Source: Leucogyrophana mollusca (taxonomy: Eukaryota; Basidiomycota; Agaricomycetes; Boletales). From it: a stretch of DNA of 10,520 nucleotides. A program made the translations under genes and the position numbers. Where the stretch lies: assembly GCA_021014945.1 (NCBI GenBank), contig MU266873.1, positions 1-10,520 of the forward strand, in the 5' to 3' direction. The notes beneath the pieces were generated by a model. That model worked only from the letters and a program-made list of their open reading frames with translations. It ran no database searches and was not told the origin of the DNA. Below are positions 8,012 to 10,520 of the stretch, piece after piece (within the stretch, counting starts at the first letter, position 1; each line of letters begins with the position of its first letter).

Positions 8012-9465
8012 ATGCCTGGGTTTGAATGGCGGGGAAAGGTACGTGGCGTATCAGTCCCCCACACCGTAAATCACATGTCCCACAGGCTAAGACCTCCCCA
8101 AAATCGTCCATGCAAGAGACCCAAAGTCACGAAAACACCTTAGCTGTTTTATCCGGTGTGATAGCGGTCCTGGACACCACCAAGGACCTTGTACCTATCG
8201 ATATAGCCAAGGGCGTCCTTTCGACGTTGAGCAGCATCCTCACGACCGTCAAAGTACGTCTTTAGTTGTCTTCTCGACCATGACTGACCTTGTCGCAGAA
8301 CACTATGCAAAACAAAGACGACTTTGTGGAGGTCATTGGTCGGTGCCGTAAGATGAGCAGTTTTATCGAGCGGACAACCTGCGGGAAATCCGAAGGCGAC
8401 ATCGATCCATCTCTTGTGCGAGCTCTGGGCGAGTTGCACAGGTAAGGTATGGCATCCAGTCGCGGGTTAGATGTGCTGACAATGGCGTCCAAGCTTCCTT
8501 AGTGGAATAGAGAACACCATGAAGAAAAAAGAGCAACGCAAACTCCACTATCGGCTCATGTCTGCGTCGGTGGACCGGGAGAGCATTGCAAATTTCAAAG
8601 AGCAGTTGGATTCGTTTCTACAAATGTGGGACGTGCGTGCGATAGCCAGTAGGATCCCTTGTGTTGTGCTGAATTCATACTCAGCTCGAGTTGGCCGTGC
8701 ATGCAAACATGATACTGAGTAAGGTTGACGAGAAGATAGACAAGGTTGGCATGGGAATTGAACAGATTCTGCGGGGAACCGTAGAAATGAAGCTGTGAGT
8801 TTGTCTTATCTATCTTATATATCTTTCTGAACTACTTCTCATACTATTGCAGCGACGAACCCGATCATGAGCCACCACCTGGGCGACCTTCGATGTTTTT
8901 CGGACGAGACGACCTCGTTCGAGACGCTGTAGAAAGTCTTAGTTTCCAACATGTCGTTCTCGTTGGCCCTGGTGGAATCGGGAAGAGCACCATCGCAAAG
9001 GCAATCCTGAATGAGGATTCAATCGTCGCTAAATTCCAAGATTTCCGGTTCTTCGTCAGGTTTGATAACATTGATGCGTCGCAAATAACGCTTGACACGT
9101 TCATTCAACGCATCGCTGATGTTTTGGGTGTCAAGTCTGCTCGCCTCAGCGCCATCAAGACATCTCTAGCTGCAAATAACGTTCTCATCGTTCTCGACAA
9201 TGCGGAGACCTTCCAAGACGCAACCTCTGGTTCAGATCGCATTGCAGAGGCCATCGACGAACTTGGTAAGCAAATGCGGGGTTGCCTTCCGGCAACTGCG
9301 TGGCCGCGCGGCATCACTTCGAAACTTTCATATCTCTTGCCACCGGTACGAACAACAATTACGCGCGCATGGAGCCTAATGCAGCTGGCGAGAGCTGAAA
9401 CGCGAGGCGGGCACCACAGGGAAGCACGCAAGCTTTTGGGAGGGGCCTTCGCCCATCCATCGTAG
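8012..9465 (+). CDS. Truncated MLKL_NTD/HeLo-like - NB-ARC paralogue, copy 2
   Basis: Proposed exons are 8012-8038, 8086-8253, 8299-8441, 8494-8632, 8685-8794 and 8853-9465, giving 399 residues. Exons 1-4 have exactly the lengths of copy 1 and all splice phases agree; exon 5 is 36 nt longer. Introns are 45-58 bp. The N-terminal bundle is complete (DLVPIDIAKGVLSTLSSILT, NKDDF). The NB-ARC starts at MFFGRDDL (210), with Walker A GPGGIGKS at 234-241 and Walker B VLIVLDN at 306-312. Over 125 residues it matches copy 1 at 108. After IDELG (334) an internal deletion removes the rest of the NB-ARC and most TPRs. Residues 335-367 are out of frame with the TPR region, a 2-bp loss restores frame, and 368-399 match one TPR before an in-frame TAG where copy 1 has AAG. 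It cannot act as a normal ATP switch; it is either a pseudogene or a truncated partner. Confidence 0.72.
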
Positions 9466-9590
9466 GGGAATGACGTTGATAATACCTGCGAGTGTTGTGG
9501 GTCCAAGCAGCGCTCGCTAGTGGTGGAGGGCATTTCGATCGTGCCAGGAGTGTCTTCACACATGCCTTTGGTGAAATGGCCATCCCAATC
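9266..9590 (+). pseudogene. Deletion junction and decayed TPR remnant of copy 2
   Basis: From about 9285 to 9586 the sequence aligns to copy 1 at about 4888-5190, inside its TPR region. The junction with the NB-ARC part lies at 9266-9288, where about 20 bp fit neither side well. Beyond the TAG at 9463-9465 the alignment continues with small gaps (CCAAGCAGCGCTCGCTAG is shared), then fades near 9590. The remaining TPRs of copy 1 (about 5190-5545) have no counterpart before copy 3. The junction also creates a donor-like GGTAAGC at 9265, but no acceptor giving a longer frame was found. Confidence 0.7.
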
Positions 9591-9770
9591 CCAAGGACCA
9601 ATGCGTCGTAAGTTCTATATGGACGACGTCGCCCCATTGACAGCTGTTAATTTAGTTCCTAAAGAGTCTTCCTACTCGATCTGGACAGGTTCATCCCAGT
9701 ACAAATCCATACGACAACCACGCAGCAACTAGGACCCTTAGTCTCCTTCGAATGGCCCCGAGTTTGAAGC

Positions 9771-10290
9771 GTCGACACGACCAGTTATCTGCGCGAAAGC
9801 CGGGGTCATGCTCCTCCCTCACTCACGCTTTCCCCCCCTGCTAGCACCAAGGAGCCCAAAGCGCGTCGGGCGCGGGCGCTGCCAATGTACAGCCCGGAGT
9901 ATGGAGCGCTTCTACTCCGTGGCTCGATTTCTTCTGACTGGTGGGCGGGGTACACACCGAGCAGTGATGTGTGGAACTTCGCTCTTTCCCGAGTGTGATC
10001 GTATCCAGTCCCGCTTGATACATATGGCACATTTTCTCGCCATCTCGTACTTCGGCCAGTCTGCGTTCCTTCTGGATCGCTCGAAAACTATGAGAGATAC
10101 ATCGTAAAGGGCGGGGAGCGCCTGATAAGCTACCAAAATAGCACAAGCGTTCCTTGGTTGTTTGCTGTGCATGATGAAGAACATGTGAAAGGTGCAAATA
10201 TAGCCCGTGAGCAAACGCCGATGGCACACCTACCACCTTACTCACCGAGTTTCTAACTGGATACTTCCCCACTCAAGCCCGGGCCCAAAG
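9771..10290 (+). repeat. Duplicated 5' flank of copy 3 (paired with 1927-2416)
   Basis: This is the counterpart of the copy 1 flank: the same ordered blocks occur with comparable spacing to the ATG (about 480 bp here against 446 bp for the CACTCA block). It includes ACATGTGAA at 10181 and AAATATAG at 10196, and a GGATACTT-CC-ACTCAAG block just before the ATG. No coding frame is supported in it. The 180 bp before it (9590-9770) hold nothing recognisable. Confidence 0.6.
10181..10205 (+). promoter_or_regulatory. Candidate core promoter (TATA-like) of copy 3
   Basis: ACATGTGAA, a 6-base gap and AAATATAGCC lie about 90 bp before the ATG at 10291, matching the arrangement before copy 1. The surrounding bases have diverged between the two flanks, so these elements stand out. 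Confidence 0.38.
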
Positions 10291-10520
10291 ATGCATCTGC
10301 CCCCTTGGCGGAGAAAGGTGCGTTACATGTCAACTTGCCATGCGTGACCAACTGATTCCGTAGGGCGTGCCCTCCTCCAAATCAGCGACTTCAGAGACCG
10401 GAAGTCACGACGGCGCGATGACTGGTTTATCCAGCGTGATAGGGTTCCTCGACGCCACGAAGGACCTGGTTCCTCTTGATGTGGCCAAGGGTGTTCTGTC
10501 GACGTTGAGCAGCATCCTCA
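10291..10520 (+). CDS. MLKL_NTD/HeLo-like NLR paralogue, copy 3 (cut by window end)
   Basis: Exon 1 is 10291-10317 (9 codons, MHLPPWRRK), intron 1 is 10318-10363 (46 bp, GT-AG) and exon 2 begins at 10364. Exon 2 is open to the window end, 11 bases short of the 168-nt length seen in copies 1 and 2. The translated part ends DLVPLDVAKGVLSTLSSIL, almost identical to copy 1, whereas the preceding 20 residues differ freely. The ATG has A at -3 as in the other copies. Whether NB-ARC and TPR parts follow cannot be seen. The shared 5' flank suggests copy 3 is closer in origin to copy 1 than copy 2 is. Confidence 0.75.

Noticed and set aside
9265..9384. New intron created at the copy 2 deletion (donor GGTAAGC at 9265, acceptor ATGCAG at 9384)
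   Set aside because: Splicing these sites leads to a stop within a few codons, so it gives no longer product, and the 119-bp size is unlike the other introns here.
9601..9645. YMDD in a short frame, as in reverse transcriptases
   Set aside because: There are no flanking hydrophobic residues or other reverse-transcriptase motifs, and the frame is short and follows the decayed tail of copy 2.

Overview
The window looks like nuclear DNA of a mushroom-forming basidiomycete (Agaricomycetes). Genes are split by very short GT-AG introns (45-58 bp), there are no operons or Shine-Dalgarno sites, and the one large protein belongs to the expanded NB-ARC/TPR (STAND, NLR-like) class typical of agaricomycete genomes. 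No RNA gene, CRISPR array or bacterial feature was seen.

The core is a head-to-tail array of three related genes on the + strand. Copy 1 (2417-5545) appears intact: six exons, 959 codons, with an N-terminal helical-bundle domain resembling the fungal MLKL_NTD/HeLo-like cell-death domains, a central NB-ARC ATPase and a C-terminal TPR superhelix. Copy 2 (8012-9465) keeps the same six-exon layout, the whole N-terminal domain and the first third of the NB-ARC, but an internal deletion of about 1.26 kb removed the rest of the NB-ARC and most of the TPR region. Copy 3 (from 10291) leaves the window inside exon 2. The gene models rest on splice sites, phases and exon lengths (27, 168, 143 and 139 nt) that recur between copies.

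Region by region: 1-1200 holds no convincing gene, only a weak minus-strand frame with a Cys/His cluster. 1250-1720 holds frameshifted WD40 repeats. About 1927-2416 is the 5' flank and promoter region of copy 1, with a diverged counterpart at 9771-10290 before copy 3. 5546-8011 is mostly relic DNA: a minus-strand WD40-like half repeat, a plus-strand frame with a good-looking intron, and a minus-strand coding-like 3' exon. 9266-9590 is the decayed TPR end of copy 2.

Inference: the locus is a birth-and-death NLR cluster. Copy 1 would act as an intracellular sensor/switch in which TPR-mediated recognition and nucleotide-driven oligomerisation release a membrane-active or death-inducing N-terminal bundle. 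Copy 2 could be a pseudogene or a truncated partner carrying only the N-terminal domain and P-loop part. WD40 debris on both sides suggests older STAND genes of the WD40 type were lost nearby.
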